DNA from: Bugula neritina
Lineage: Eukaryota; Bryozoa; Gymnolaemata; Cheilostomatida; Bugulidae
Assembly (NCBI GenBank): GCA_964035545.1
Contig: OZ037765.1
Location: 6,150,698-6,214,697, forward strand
Direction: 5' to 3'
DNA: 64,000 nucleotides
Shown here: positions 54,201-64,000 of the stretch, piece after piece
Layout of the letters: each line of letters opens with the position of its first letter
Numbering within the stretch: the stretch's first letter is position 1
Program-made: the position numbers and the translations under genes
Notes under the pieces: model-generated
What the model saw: only the letters and a program-made list of their open reading frames with translations
Database searches by the model: none
Told to the model about the DNA's origin: nothing

Positions 54201-55926
54201 AAGTGACAAAAAACCTTGAGCATCACAATTGAAAAACTCTATACAGTAATTGTTACACTGTCATACTGTGAAACAACTACACTATAATTGACAAGTTTCA
54301 GCAATCTTATGACACCATGAGCTGTGAGACTCACCCAAGTGTAGTAGATGAAGTCTCTCCACGAGATGACGCTGGTGCAGGCAGCGTCTATCTTAATAAA
54401 TAGCTTACGAAGTGCCACTTCATCTTGCGAGCTCTGAACGTGTTTCTGCCAAAGTACTACAAACTCTTCAATGGTAACTCCTTCCTCGGGGCCTACAAGA
54501 TTATAGCTAAAAACTCTTAAAACCAAACACCATATCATTGCCCATTTTATTCTACTTTTCTAAAAAAAAATACACTAAATACAAAGGTATTGTTGTTTCA
54601 CTGATGTCATTCCTTTTTAATTTTTATTGTAATTTAGTGCAGGTGTAAATTTTTCTTAGTTTGAATTTCAAACTTCTAGTTTTGCATTTTTGATTTGCTT
54701 TAAAGATAAAACACTTTTTCTGTTACGAATATCTATCTATTGGAATTAATGTTGTTAAAAATTGTGTTTTTATGTTTCACTGAAGTCTTGACATAAAAAT
54801 AATAGACATTAGTAACTCATAAACCAAACAGCAAGCCTGCTCTATGCAACCTTTGAATTAAGAAATCTTGTAAATGATACTGTCCATGAAAGAGTGAGAA
54901 TCTAGCTAGTAAGATCAACTTGTAGGCTAAATTACCACAACAACATAGTATATATAAAATATTCGAAATATGAAATTTTTTCTATCACGTAAAGATTTCA
55001 GTCTAATTGATGTCAAAATAAACGTTAGAAACTCACTCTAGACAAAATTTACACTTCTGCACCAAATAACATATATGAAGATTACGTAGTGAGTGAATTA
55101 TAAAATGACAGTATTTCACTATTTTCAACAATTGACAACAAACACACTACACTACAACTAATTCACCCCTTGAACACTGCACTATGCTAAACTAGTCAAT
55201 ATTGCTCTACATCCACCCACCTTTAGTAACACCTTGGAAACCGACCTCCAAACTTCTGAGGGAGTAGATACTCAACGCGTTAGATGGTTCAGATGAGACG
55301 TGAAGTTGACTAGAGATCTGAGGGGGTTCCGTCAGCGAGAATATTCTACTGAGCAGCGAATTAACAGCGTCATGATCCATACTATCGAGCGTGTCAAGGA
55401 CATCCGCATCAGCTTCTGTGCCTGCAGCTATAGAAATTTCTCAACTGAGTGTCACATGTATATAAAGTTTATACAAAATATAATTTACATAGTGGCATCA
55501 GCAGAAGTATATTTTAGTACTTTTCCGTAAAGAAATTCTGGGAGGACATAAAAAAATTATAGACAAATAAGAAAATGTGACCAATCATGAGCTCAACTTG
55601 CAGAAGTTCTGAAACGGAGAAAAAAATTCCCAAAAGTAGTGTTTGCAGCAGACAATAAGAAGAAGGCATTAATAATTATACTTAATTTTACCTGAAGCTG
55701 GTCTACTGAGTCTATGCTGACTGGAAATCTGATCATGACTTATATCTTTTATAAGCAGAAGATGCGACTCATCGGAGTGAGAGTTGGAGATGAGAGTTGT
55801 CCCATCATTTCCACTTGTTTTTCCAAACTGTCCGTTTGTTGCGTCTAACTGAGCTGGAGGAGTTTTGATGTGATCTACTTGAATTGGTGGCAGAGGAGCA
55901 TATGGGTTCATAGAGTTGGAAGTCAT
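39254..55926 (-). CDS. EF-hand/WD40-repeat protein of the WDR49/WDR64/EFCAB8 type, 28 coding exons
   Basis: Large WD40 protein; relatives are mostly expressed in testis or ciliated tissue and their biochemical role is poorly known. Coding exons in gene order: 55926-55692, 55427-55221, 54492-54335, 53894-53741, 53214-53016, 52189-52026, 51672-51533, 50562-50350, 49379-49201, 48367-48178, 47926-47761, 47376-47227, 46818-46639, 46153-45963, 45610-45407, 45187-45031, 44834-44802, 44728-44639, 44053-43873, 43443-43272, 42843-42709, 42335-42248, 41940-41681, 41412-41368, 41030-40871, 40778-40635, 40348-40209, 39469-39254; 4551 nt, 1516 aa. A degenerate EF-hand lies near residues 170-198. WD signatures: SSDAKSTICLWSL (616-628), TGAHDGTACVWNL (668-680), TGGGNGWIRFWST (946-958), TGDSEGYVKVWDI (1003-1014), SSSDGNVRLWTI (1116-1127). 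The last 230 residues are charged and low in complexity. Least certain are exons 44834-44802 and 41412-41368 and the acceptor at 42335. A donor-like GTGAGT inside the last exon could allow another end. Which family member it matches is unresolved. Confidence 0.85.
39711..39861 (+). mobile_element. Degenerate family B element
   Basis: Begins GGGTGCAGTAATGGAAAAAT and ends near AATTTCTCCACACCT, imperfect inverted termini like those at 50086-50254. It lies in the last intron of the WD40 gene. Confidence 0.45.
42997..43022 (+). repeat. TATAA-type pentanucleotide microsatellite
   Basis: About five copies of a 5-bp unit (TAATA) in a WD40-gene intron. Confidence 0.85.
44802..44834 (-). CDS. 33-nt microexon of the WD40 gene
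   Basis: Inferred because the flanking exons (ending 45031 in phase 1, starting 44728 needing one preceding base) leave a gap in the WD repeat, and this segment has a pyrimidine-rich acceptor (TTAAATAAG) and a GTGAGA donor. It adds eleven residues and keeps phase. Nearer AG acceptors give 23, 16 or 8 nt, all of which break the frame. Skipping it also keeps the frame, so it could be a cassette exon. Confidence 0.5.
   Translation of the reverse strand, partial: YPTGYRTTAV
47068..47219 (+). repeat. 40-bp minisatellite touching a splice donor
   Basis: About 3.5 copies of a roughly 40-bp unit (blocks TCAACACTAAAGTATCAGAA and TAGTATATCATGGTGTGTAA). Its right edge is only a base or two from the GTATGA donor (47226-47221, minus strand) of the WD40 exon 47376-47227. 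Confidence 0.9.
50086..50254. mobile_element. Family B TIR element with 8-bp target-site duplication (hAT-like MITE)
   Basis: A 169-bp noncoding element in a WD40-gene intron. Its ends form imperfect inverted repeats of about 30 bp (left ...GTGGAGAAATTGAGA, right TCTCAATTTCTCCATTATT...). The same 8 bases, GGATTACT, stand directly on both sides (50078-50085 and 50255-50262). An 8-bp duplication and short TIRs are typical of hAT elements; family placement is inference. Confidence 0.75.
52626..52761. mobile_element. Diverged family B element
   Basis: Ends TAGGTACAGTAACAG and CTGTTACTGCATCTA are inverted repeats with two mismatches, and an inner block (CATACCCCAAATCAAAG) matches, in reverse, the interior of the copy at 50086-50254. 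It lies in a WD40-gene intron. Confidence 0.6.
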
Positions 55927-57291
55927 TGCTAAGGTTCAGTCCTTTTGAAAAGTTAACAGCGCTATACAATTTATTCCTGCTGCAAATAGTGTTACCCCAT
56001 TGTTAGCACAGTGTCCAAGTTACGATTGTAAACTTGAAACAATTGGATAATCTAAAAAGCATTTTTTACATTGTTTGTTTATCTAAGCTATTATTAAAAA
56101 TTATGTAAGTTTCACATGCTTGTTTCATCAGTTGTTGTACTATAAGAACCAATAGGAAAATATTATTTCAATAAATATTTGAATAGAAATGATACTATAA
56201 AAGTATTTCTTTTGCAAACTAATTAAACCAAAGGGATCTTACTGCTTTTAATACTTTTAACAAGAAAAATGCAGTATCTCTATGAAAAAAAGAACATCAA
56301 CTATAATTGAATGGAAAAATGAAGCAAATGTAAAGTTACTCTAAGCATCCATGCTGAGTCAAGAGCCTAGAAAGTTTCCACTAAGTAAAGCAGCTCCATT
56401 TTGAATTAGACTTCAAATCAATAGCTGAAATTTTAAAGGACAACACTACAGGTAATGAAAAATTGGGTTTGCATGGGTTTTCATTGTTAAACTAATAATT
56501 CCAGATAAAGAATGGTGATGAAAAAGTGCATGCAAAGGCAGCATTTTATATCAGGGAATGTAAACTAGTTTAGTCATGAAATATTTGAGAAGAGGGAGTA
56601 ATTAGAGAGTTAGCTACATGTCCAGTGATACAGCAGCACCTGCTCAAATGAACTTTTTCAAAGAGGCAAGGGTTGCACCTTATAGTTTGAAAAAAGTTGA
56701 AACTTCATTATGCAAATTCCCATAACTGCAATTATAAAAAATAATATAACAACTAATATTTTGCATGGACAGAAAACTTCTCAGCACCTGTTCAAGTGAA
56801 ATGCTCAAAGAAGCTAGTGTTTCACCCTATAGTATTGTAATTATACAAAAATAACATAACGTAACTGAAATGTTGCATGGACAGAAAACTTCACAGCATC
56901 GGAGGTGTAAAACATTATAAAATAATTATACTGCTAGTTGTTTCTCCTTCACTACAGAAGGTGATAAGCTGCAACACAAACACTGCTTTACTTAACATTA
57001 ATAATTCATAAAAAGTTCAGTAATAATGAAAAGTCTTCATTATTATGTCTGCTATTGATAGGCTTGTCTCTAAATAATCATTACAAATAAGTTGACATGA
57101 GCTAATCCATAAACTGAAGAATACAATCATTCTATTAGATTGGTGACTTGCAGACCTAACTGCATTACATAATGGCCTTATAGCACATTACACAACAGTG
57201 TCTGTGAACAGCTGCATGCTGGTATAAAATATTCTCAAAGACTTCTCGCTAATAATTCTGATTAAGCTGTAGAAGTGAATTCTAGCAAGCA
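55927..57291. other. Upstream region of the WD40 gene
   Basis: About 1.4 kb with no supported exon. A CCTTAG acceptor-like site just before the WD40 ATG (exon from 55928, minus strand) would allow a 5' noncoding exon, but the pyrimidine tract is weak. It also contains the tandem repeat at 56630-56895. Confidence 0.5.
56630..56895 (+). repeat. Imperfect tandem duplication of about 148 bp
   Basis: The block starting CAGCACCTGCTCAAATGAA near 56637 recurs near 56786 (CAGCACCTGTTCAAGTGAA), each followed by a TTTCAAAGAGGC/CTCAAAGAAGC and CACC.TATAGT stretch. TTGCATGGACAGAAAACTTC is found before the second copy and again at about 56873. Confidence 0.75.
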
Positions 57292-58302
57292 ATGGCTAGG
57301 GTATGGAGAGACGACTCATCTATTCCAACAAAGCAACAGCCGAAGGTAAGTTCTACATATTGCTTTATTACAGCATAGTGCTTCCTCTGTATCTCACTAA
57401 GCTACGGGTCCCAAAACCTCAATTTGTGACATAGTACAATACCAGATTTAACTTACGAATCCGGCAAATTCAGCCATTTTGTCTCTATACATACATACAT
57501 AAGTTACAAAATGGGAGTCCAAGCCCTTCTTGTGACCTATGGAATTTCGCGAGAAAAGAATCTGTGAGCTAAAGAGGGGGCACTGTAATTTAACACTTTC
57601 ATAATTAACACAATGCATTCATTAATAGTATTATCTTCATGTAATTTTTTTCAACCAAATAGTGTTCAGGATATATTATTATATATAAATATTATGTAAG
57701 AACAAATTTATAACACCACTACATAGTCTTATATAAAATTAAACATCAGCAGACTACCTAACATTATGTGTTTGAGCTGCAAATGACCAGCTCCCAATTT
57801 AGTCTGCACCCTTAGCTAAAGTTCAGGTTTGAGAGCTTTCACTTAAGTGTTGCTTATAACAGTTTGTGTTGTATGATTTTTTACCTACAAAATGGGACAA
57901 GGCAGGCACCACAGGCTTGGAAATAATCATACAGTATGCACTACAAGCATACACACTAATATTTCCAGCTACTAGTTACTAAGTGTTAGTGGTCTATTTC
58001 AGTGGATATTTTTAAAATATGTTCGCATAAAACAGGACACTGGGGAGAGATTTTCTTTTACAGTTATCAATTGACACTGGTTAACAAGCATTTTGTAGCT
58101 TGATTATTGACTGTAACATTCAGTGCATTCAATGCGCATCTTCCTTCATAGCTGGAGGGTTTTTACTTCATCTCGCCGAGCTTTTCTTTCCTTTTATATC
58201 AAGAGCTTTTATAAAAACAACCTTGACCATGGATACAATGAGCTGCAGCGTAGGGCAACTGACTTTTGATCACATCACCAATAGAATTGATGACAAGGTA
58301 GG
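57292..58302 (+). CDS. Unidentified two-exon candidate, incomplete
   Basis: I do not recognise this. An ATG-led segment at about 57292-57345 ends at a strong donor (CCGAAG/GTAAGT). A second open segment, containing ACCATGG at 58227-58233 and encoding VGQLTFDHITNRIDDK, ends at AAG/GTAGGA (58303). The frames join only if the first exon is read from the ATG at 57303 with acceptor GCGTAG, or if translation starts in the second exon (MDTMSCSVG...). No later exon was found, so the model has no stop and could be chance. The intron between would hold a family A element. Confidence 0.25.
57377..57584 (+). mobile_element. Family A short TIR element, copy 2
   Basis: About 208 bp. The ends AGTGCTTCCTCTGTATCTCA and, in reverse complement, AGTGCCCCCTCTTTAGCTCA are inverted repeats. 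The interior matches copies 1 and 3. It is noncoding. Confidence 0.8.
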
Positions 58303-58438
58303 AATTTATGAGTTTACGATAAAAATGAGTAGCTATAAACAAGAACCATTTTAATGACTTTACGAAATTGAGCGAAACTACATATATAGTGTATAGTGTA
58401 CATAACCTGTACATGTAGTGTACATAAGCTACAAGTAT

Positions 58439-58631
58439 AGTGCTCCCTTCATATCTCATAAAATTCCATAAGTCGAGAGAAGGGCTTGGACCCCCATTTT
58501 GTGACTTATGTATGTGTGTATAGGGACAAAATGGTTGAATTTAACAGATCCATGAGTTAAATCTGGTATTCTAGGATGTCATGAATTGAGGTTTAGGGAC
58601 TCACTGTTTAGTGAGATATGGAGAGACCACT
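58439..58631 (-). mobile_element. Family A short TIR element, copy 3 (inverted relative to copy 2)
   Basis: About 193 bp, the reverse complement of copy 2 along most of its length (for example CCATTTTGT.CCTATACA.ACATACATAAGT in that orientation). Its ends AGTGCTCCC...ATCTCA and TGAGATATGGAGAGACCACT are inverted repeats. Copies 2 and 3 face each other across about 850 bp. Confidence 0.8.
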
Positions 58632-60065
58632 GCAGTGTGTTTTAAGCATTTTGACGTTAGAATAAAGGTCTGCTAAAATAATGCTGAAGAGAAATATTTT
58701 TTTAAACAACCACAGAAAGTATAACTAAGAAATTATTTTTAGTAAAAAACAAGCACTACTCTGGTCAAACTTGTAATACATTATTTAGTTTTAAAAATGA
58801 ATGAATCATACACTTTCTGCCTCAACTGGGCTTATTTTGCTACATATTGAAGGCTCAAGCATAAGCATATCTTCAACGTGTGGTATGTGAAAGGCGTGAT
58901 AGAACAATAGTGTATAATTTATTTGCTATTGTCCCCTCAGGGACATGTTGATACAATAGAAGTAATCATAGTGGAGGATGTCTATTGATAACATTTAGCA
59001 TATGTGACACAGATATGTGTTAGCTGAACGTTATACAGAGCCATAGGAACACAGCCATCGAATATATCTGCTAGGGTTCTACATATAGTCTGCTCTCCAT
59101 AAGCAATCAGTTTTATAATATTTTTACCTACTGAATATCTGTCACATGTGTGTGATTTGAATACTTTGCATAGCCTTGAAGGGCTACAAACATGGCATTT
59201 TAATTTTTCTTTTTAAACCCTAAACCCAATTTATAGTTTAATGAACTAATATGGAACTCATATAATTATTTTGTCAGGGTAGCAGGTATTTCTTTCAAAA
59301 AATTTTTAAATAGATTATTACATCCTATGGAAATGAAACAAAGCTTAATTATGTTTAAACTATTTTCAAAACATAAAAAAGAAGTTGACTAAAATTTGGA
59401 CTATATTATAATTTTCCAAAACTGTAAAGAATTTAAAATGAGATTGTAATGTGTGTGTATGTAAGTAATATTATGAAAACTTCATCAACTATTTACGTAG
59501 CAAGCACCATGTGTAACTGATTTACCATTACCCCTTAGGGTTAACATGAAAACACTTTAACCTGGTTTTTATGTCAAAACAATTAGAAAAATTATATGCT
59601 ATTCAGTTAGTAATTGTGTATGATAAATAGATTTCAGATAATTTTCAATTAAATGCTCAATAATTACCAATTAAAGAAGCATATTCAAATAAACACTGTG
59701 ACTACAGCTTTGCATACTCAACAGTGTTACCACTTGAACTATTTCTATTCACCTCCCAATTTTGAGTCAAGAGTTTTGAGTATGATTTAATATAGTAAGC
59801 TATAAAAAAATTATTATTATTATTCTTGAAGCTCTGTTACATGACAGCATAACCCTCAAATAATTTTAACTGATAAAATAGTTTATAACTTCATAAAAAA
59901 ATGAAATGTATTCAAATAAATAGCCACTCTATTGATTCAAAAAAATTCAAGAAATGTCACTCACTTGCAAAAGAATGTCACTCACTTGCAAAAGAGTGTC
60001 AGAATTTATACGTGATAAGGCAGATAGTCATATTGCAGAACCTAGAGTACTTTAAGTGTTTTGAA
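58632..60065. other. Noncoding stretch and NATD1 3' region
   Basis: No exon recognised. The right part is the presumed 3' UTR of the NATD1-like gene and holds a 21-bp tandem duplication at 59951-60001. I did not find a convincing AATAAA on the minus strand close to the stop. Confidence 0.5.
59951..60001 (+). repeat. 21-bp tandem repeat, about 2.4 copies
   Basis: GAATGTCACTCACTTGCAAAA-type unit (first copy GAAATGTCAC...) repeated directly, 65 bases past the NATD1-like stop codon. Confidence 0.85.
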
Positions 60066-61143
60066 TTACAGACTTTCTCCATAAACATGTGGAATATATT
60101 TAGGATTCTGTTCTTTTTCATGTAAATGAAGTAAATAACTGCAAGTTAGTTTCATTTTCCCACCTGACAGAACCACGTGATCGAACGCATTATAGGCTAG
60201 CACCTTGGCAATCCCTTTACCTCTACAGGACGTTGGAGTAAATGTATGATATAAATCATACACTCCGTCCTTTAAGGTGTACTCTAGCTTGGCTCTAGAA
60301 ACAAACATAAACTCTAATTTATGTCAGACAACTCCAATTGACTGGGAATAATAACTCTCAATTATGTAAAATTGTAAACTAATTTTGTTGAAAATTGAAC
60401 GAGGATGCTTAAGACTGGAAAAAGCAATTTTTTCTTGTGTTCTGTTTGAACAAGTTTCACATAATGCTTTTATACTTTAACGCAACAAGAACCAAACTTT
60501 GTTGGTGCTCCAGTGTTGAGAAAATGAGGAAACAATTCCCAAAATGCATTTTAATTTCTCCAACACTAATAGCTTTTTAGCATTGATTTTGAAAAATTAT
60601 TTTCATTATATTATGATAATAATTACATATTGCTTGTATAGGTGAATGAAAAATAATTTGAAAATAATTTTTTACTTTATTGAGTTATTGACTATTACAT
60701 TTTGAAATTAGCAAATGGATGGAATCAACTCCCAATTATGTAATTGCCCACTACTAAACTCATAACATATTAAAGTGGCTTAAACTAATAGGCCTACCAT
60801 ATGTACATTTCTGCATAAAATATTAGGAAAGCGAATCAACCACTTGTAATAATTGTCCTGTATATTGAATAACTTATATTACTTGCTTTAGCTTAGCTAG
60901 TCAATAGTTAGCCAATTACATTAGCTACGGTCAGTAAACTACAATATTTGTTTATTGATGAACCTACCTTTCACCTTCTATGTCTAAATAGAATTGTTGA
61001 CCTTCAGGATCATGTACTACGTTATAACTCCCACTTGCCGACATATTACGATTAGAGGTTAGGGTAATACTAGGGTGTATTAGGAGTTGTGGTCTCAATG
61101 TTGATATAAATGCAGATGTCAGCTTTTGTCTAATTTGGTACAT
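60066..61143 (-). CDS. NATD1: NATD1-like GNAT-family N-acetyltransferase, two coding exons
   Basis: Small acetyl-CoA-dependent acetyltransferase-fold protein; the substrate of the family is not firmly known. Exons 61143-60968 and 60294-60066 join in phase 2 (donor GTAGGT, acceptor TTTCTAG) to give 134 aa from the ATG at 61143, or 101 aa from the ATG at 61044. In the short form the acetyl-CoA loop CRGKGIAK is at residues 49-56, HT at 42-43, and KLTCSYL at 74-80, matching the order in vertebrate NATD1 (about 113 aa). The open frame extends further upstream, but acceptor TTTTAG just before 61143 suggests the exon starts there, so an upstream noncoding exon is likely. The 33 extra residues before the second Met have basic and hydroxylated residues and no acids, like a mitochondrial presequence. 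Confidence 0.85.
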
Positions 61144-64000
61144 CAGCAGGCAGTAAAACAAGCTAAAAGCATACATACATTTATTAATGAGAGACTTCAT
61201 TGACAATGCAGGCTTTGTTGTCACTGAAAAAATTTGCAAAAATTGCAGACAAACACAATTTATAGTTTGAAGCAAAAGTGAATGTTGAATTGTAAAACTT
61301 TTTTGCATTTTATATCTATTTTGTAATAATAAACTTTTCAGATCATTGTGAAAAATCTAAGACTTTTACTTATTATTAAAATTATTTATTCATTTAATAT
61401 ACCATTAATTATAAATATTTTATCTGGAAAAACAGATACACCATTCTCTGCAGGAAATATTTTAGAATATGTAACAACAATATTATTATAATTTTAGTTA
61501 TATGTACATAATTACCACCTAGTTAATGCTATTTGCCTAGTATACTGTAGTTCTATTATAGTTTGTTCAAAGTTGCATGTCAAAATAGATTTTCTATTCC
61601 TCATTAATCTTCAATATGATGCTAGTTCAACTGCACAAGGGGTGTTCAACTTTCACACTCAACACACCAGTATAATGCATAGTATAAGACGTTATACATT
61701 AATTACAAAGCGGCAAATCTATCCTAGTGTGCATATTGCGGTATCAATATAGCTATATAAGTGGAGTTAGGAGAAGTCGTGACAATTATGAACTACATGA
61801 AAGATCAATTACAACATTAGAGCAAATGAACTATCGCAAGAGGTTTATATAAAGTCACAGTATCACAGTATAAATGCCTGTGAAGTGGAAAGAAGCAGCT
61901 GCAGGGGTATCTAAAAGCACTCACAGCAAGTGATATATCAACTACATTCAATGCAATAAGGTCTGACTGGTTATATTATGTGACTTAATAGAAATATAGA
62001 TAACGGCAGCTATGATTAAAAGTTTGACATTATCACTCATACACCAAAAAGATAAGTCACGTGAGGTAAGTTAAGTGTATATCTTAACACTAAAGTAATA
62101 TTACTGCGATAAAAAAATTAGAACTAATCTTTTTAGTTCTTAAACCAAAAGTTTTAGAAAGTGTTAGCTAAAAGGGCAGTTCAACTTGTAGTGTTAAATT
62201 TTAACATAAGTGTATATTTAGCATTTTATTTGCTATAGTAGAAAAATGTTAAACAAAATAAAAAATGTGTAAAACTTTCCAAACCATAAAGTAAACCAAC
62301 AAAACATTTTGAATGAGGTTAAAACTACAAAAATATAAAGCCTAAACACATCTCTTATATTAGAACTGCTTTTAACTGAAGTAGATTCCATAGAAATACC
62401 AAAAGACTTTACCAATAGGGTTAAACTAACTCCATTATTTCAGTTTCCATTCTGAAACGCTTTCATGCAATTTTAAAGAGCTCATCCATCATAAAGATTA
62501 TATAACAATACTATAGCTATGAGTGGCTACGCAAATAAAACTTTTTTTAAAGTAATTGTTGAGAGAATAAATTAAAGTCATCCCAGAATCTCAAACATTC
62601 TTCAAAAAATAGGTTTAGGAAGGAACAAGGAGATATGTAATATAGTGAAGGTAACTCCCAATTGTTATATACCTTGATTTATTGAGCAATTGTTGAAGGG
62701 CGATATTTAAGATATCTGAATAAAATTGTAATTGTAGTCTTTTTAAAAGTCTAAAAATTTCTTAAGACCTCTCACTTGAAACATGGTAGAAGACTTAATT
62801 GGTTTTGAAATCAAAACTAAAACAAAACTACTGCTACTTTAAACATTAACTTTGCTAGTATTTACTAAGAAATAATTAAGATGTAGTTGGGCAATAGCCA
62901 GTTTTTGCAGCTGTTTTCTAACAATCAAAGATATACACATAACTCAATCTGTGTACAGCCACTGTTTTAGGGTTCAACATCAACAAGCATTGATGATATG
63001 CATACATCATTTTATGTTCAAAATGATTATTATGATGACATATTTATTGTGATAACATATAATTACAACATGCTAAATATTATATATAATTCAATTACAT
63101 ATTAATACATAATACAATTTAAATTAAAAGTTAACTTATTACATACAACTAGAGTGGAAAATATATTGACTTTGAAATTCACATACCGCTAAAAAGTCAT
63201 GACTGTTTGTTTAAGTAATCATCAATTATCATACTCCTAGCTGCATGCATGGACATCACCATTAGTTATATTGTGGTGATTATAATTACTACATGCATAA
63301 TTAACAGATCTGACTTGAGTGCTAGAAACTATGTACTCAAGTTGCTTTTTCTAAAGTTATTGACTTGAACTAACTTGAATTGCTCAACTGATTGACTTGA
63401 CAATTTTGATCAACTTGCTGAAAATCTCTAAAATTTTAAAAGCTCAAAGTGCCAAGTTATAAGCAGTTATAGCTAGATCAAGTATTCAGATGAGTGTATT
63501 AAAATTATATCAAAACTTGTTAATAATGTTTGTAATTGACTTCAATTTGTTGTTGTCTAAACCATGATTTCACATGGCTATCTAATCACTTGACTTGGAC
63601 TGACAGCACTAATAATGTTGTTGTAGTCTTATGATAAAGTTAAAATTATAATGATTTCTAATATGAATATTCGACAAAAATTATTCGTAGTCTTGGCTTT
63701 ATAAAAAATTTAAAGAACTAGAATCATAATGACAATTACTAATTAATATTAGCAATAATACATTATATTAATGATTGTGTCTAACATGTTGGCACTCATG
63801 TTAAGAACATGTTGATGTAGCATTAGTGATTAGTATACCTATTGTTCATTGTAATTGGTATTAGAATTATGAATAAGTATTGGTTTGTGTATTAGTTTAA
63901 TTGTTACTTTTTTATTATATATTCTTTCTGTGTTTTACTTCAAAAATAATCAGTTGATAGTCGTTCTTTATCATTGCCACATTACTTATTTAGTTATTAG
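61144..64000. other. Upstream of NATD1; nothing recognised
   Basis: About 2.9 kb of AT-rich DNA with only short open frames. No exon, RNA gene or repeat family could be supported. The promoter of the NATD1-like gene is presumably in the left part. Confidence 0.55.

Overview
This window is nuclear DNA from an animal. Genes are split by GT-AG introns, exons are short, and intergenic and intronic DNA is AT-rich and full of micro- and minisatellites and small inverted-repeat elements. The gene set (an M-Ras GTPase, the ciliary coiled-coil protein CCDC113, a prominin, an EF-hand/WD40 protein of the WDR49/WDR64/EFCAB8 type, and a NATD1-type acetyltransferase) fits an invertebrate bilaterian with motile cilia. 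I cannot name the phylum; a lophotrochozoan is a guess. Exon models were built by hand from splice sites, reading phase and remembered family motifs. Within each model the phases agree at every junction and there is no internal stop.

Layout: 1-1774, upstream of MRAS, with a possible 5' noncoding exon. 1775-10022 (+), M-Ras, 6 coding exons, 216 aa. 12050-15843 (+), CCDC113/CFAP263-like, 8 coding exons, 400 aa; its first intron holds a perfect 10-bp (CACACACGCA) array. 34142-17380 (-), prominin, 24 coding exons, 888 aa, tail-to-tail with CCDC113; its third intron carries a 2.5-kb 24-bp minisatellite with a 118-bp higher-order period. 34143-39253, a 5-kb AT-rich intergenic stretch with a 36-bp perfect palindrome. 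55926-39254 (-), EF-hand/WD40-repeat protein, 28 coding exons, 1516 aa. 57292-58302 (+), a weak unidentified two-exon candidate between two copies of an inverted-repeat element. 61143-60066 (-), NATD1-like N-acetyltransferase, two coding exons. 61144-64000, nothing supported.

The genes are unrelated single-copy eukaryotic loci, not an operon. CCDC113 and (by family) the WD40 protein are linked to motile cilia, and prominin shapes membrane protrusions and cilia, so ciliary roles recur, but three loci are too few to call a cluster. Almost every long open frame outside the models falls in introns or repeats. I found no convincing new multi-gene system. The most notable items are repetitive: the higher-order minisatellite, the palindrome, and two families of short TIR elements, one copy of which has an apparent 8-bp target-site duplication.
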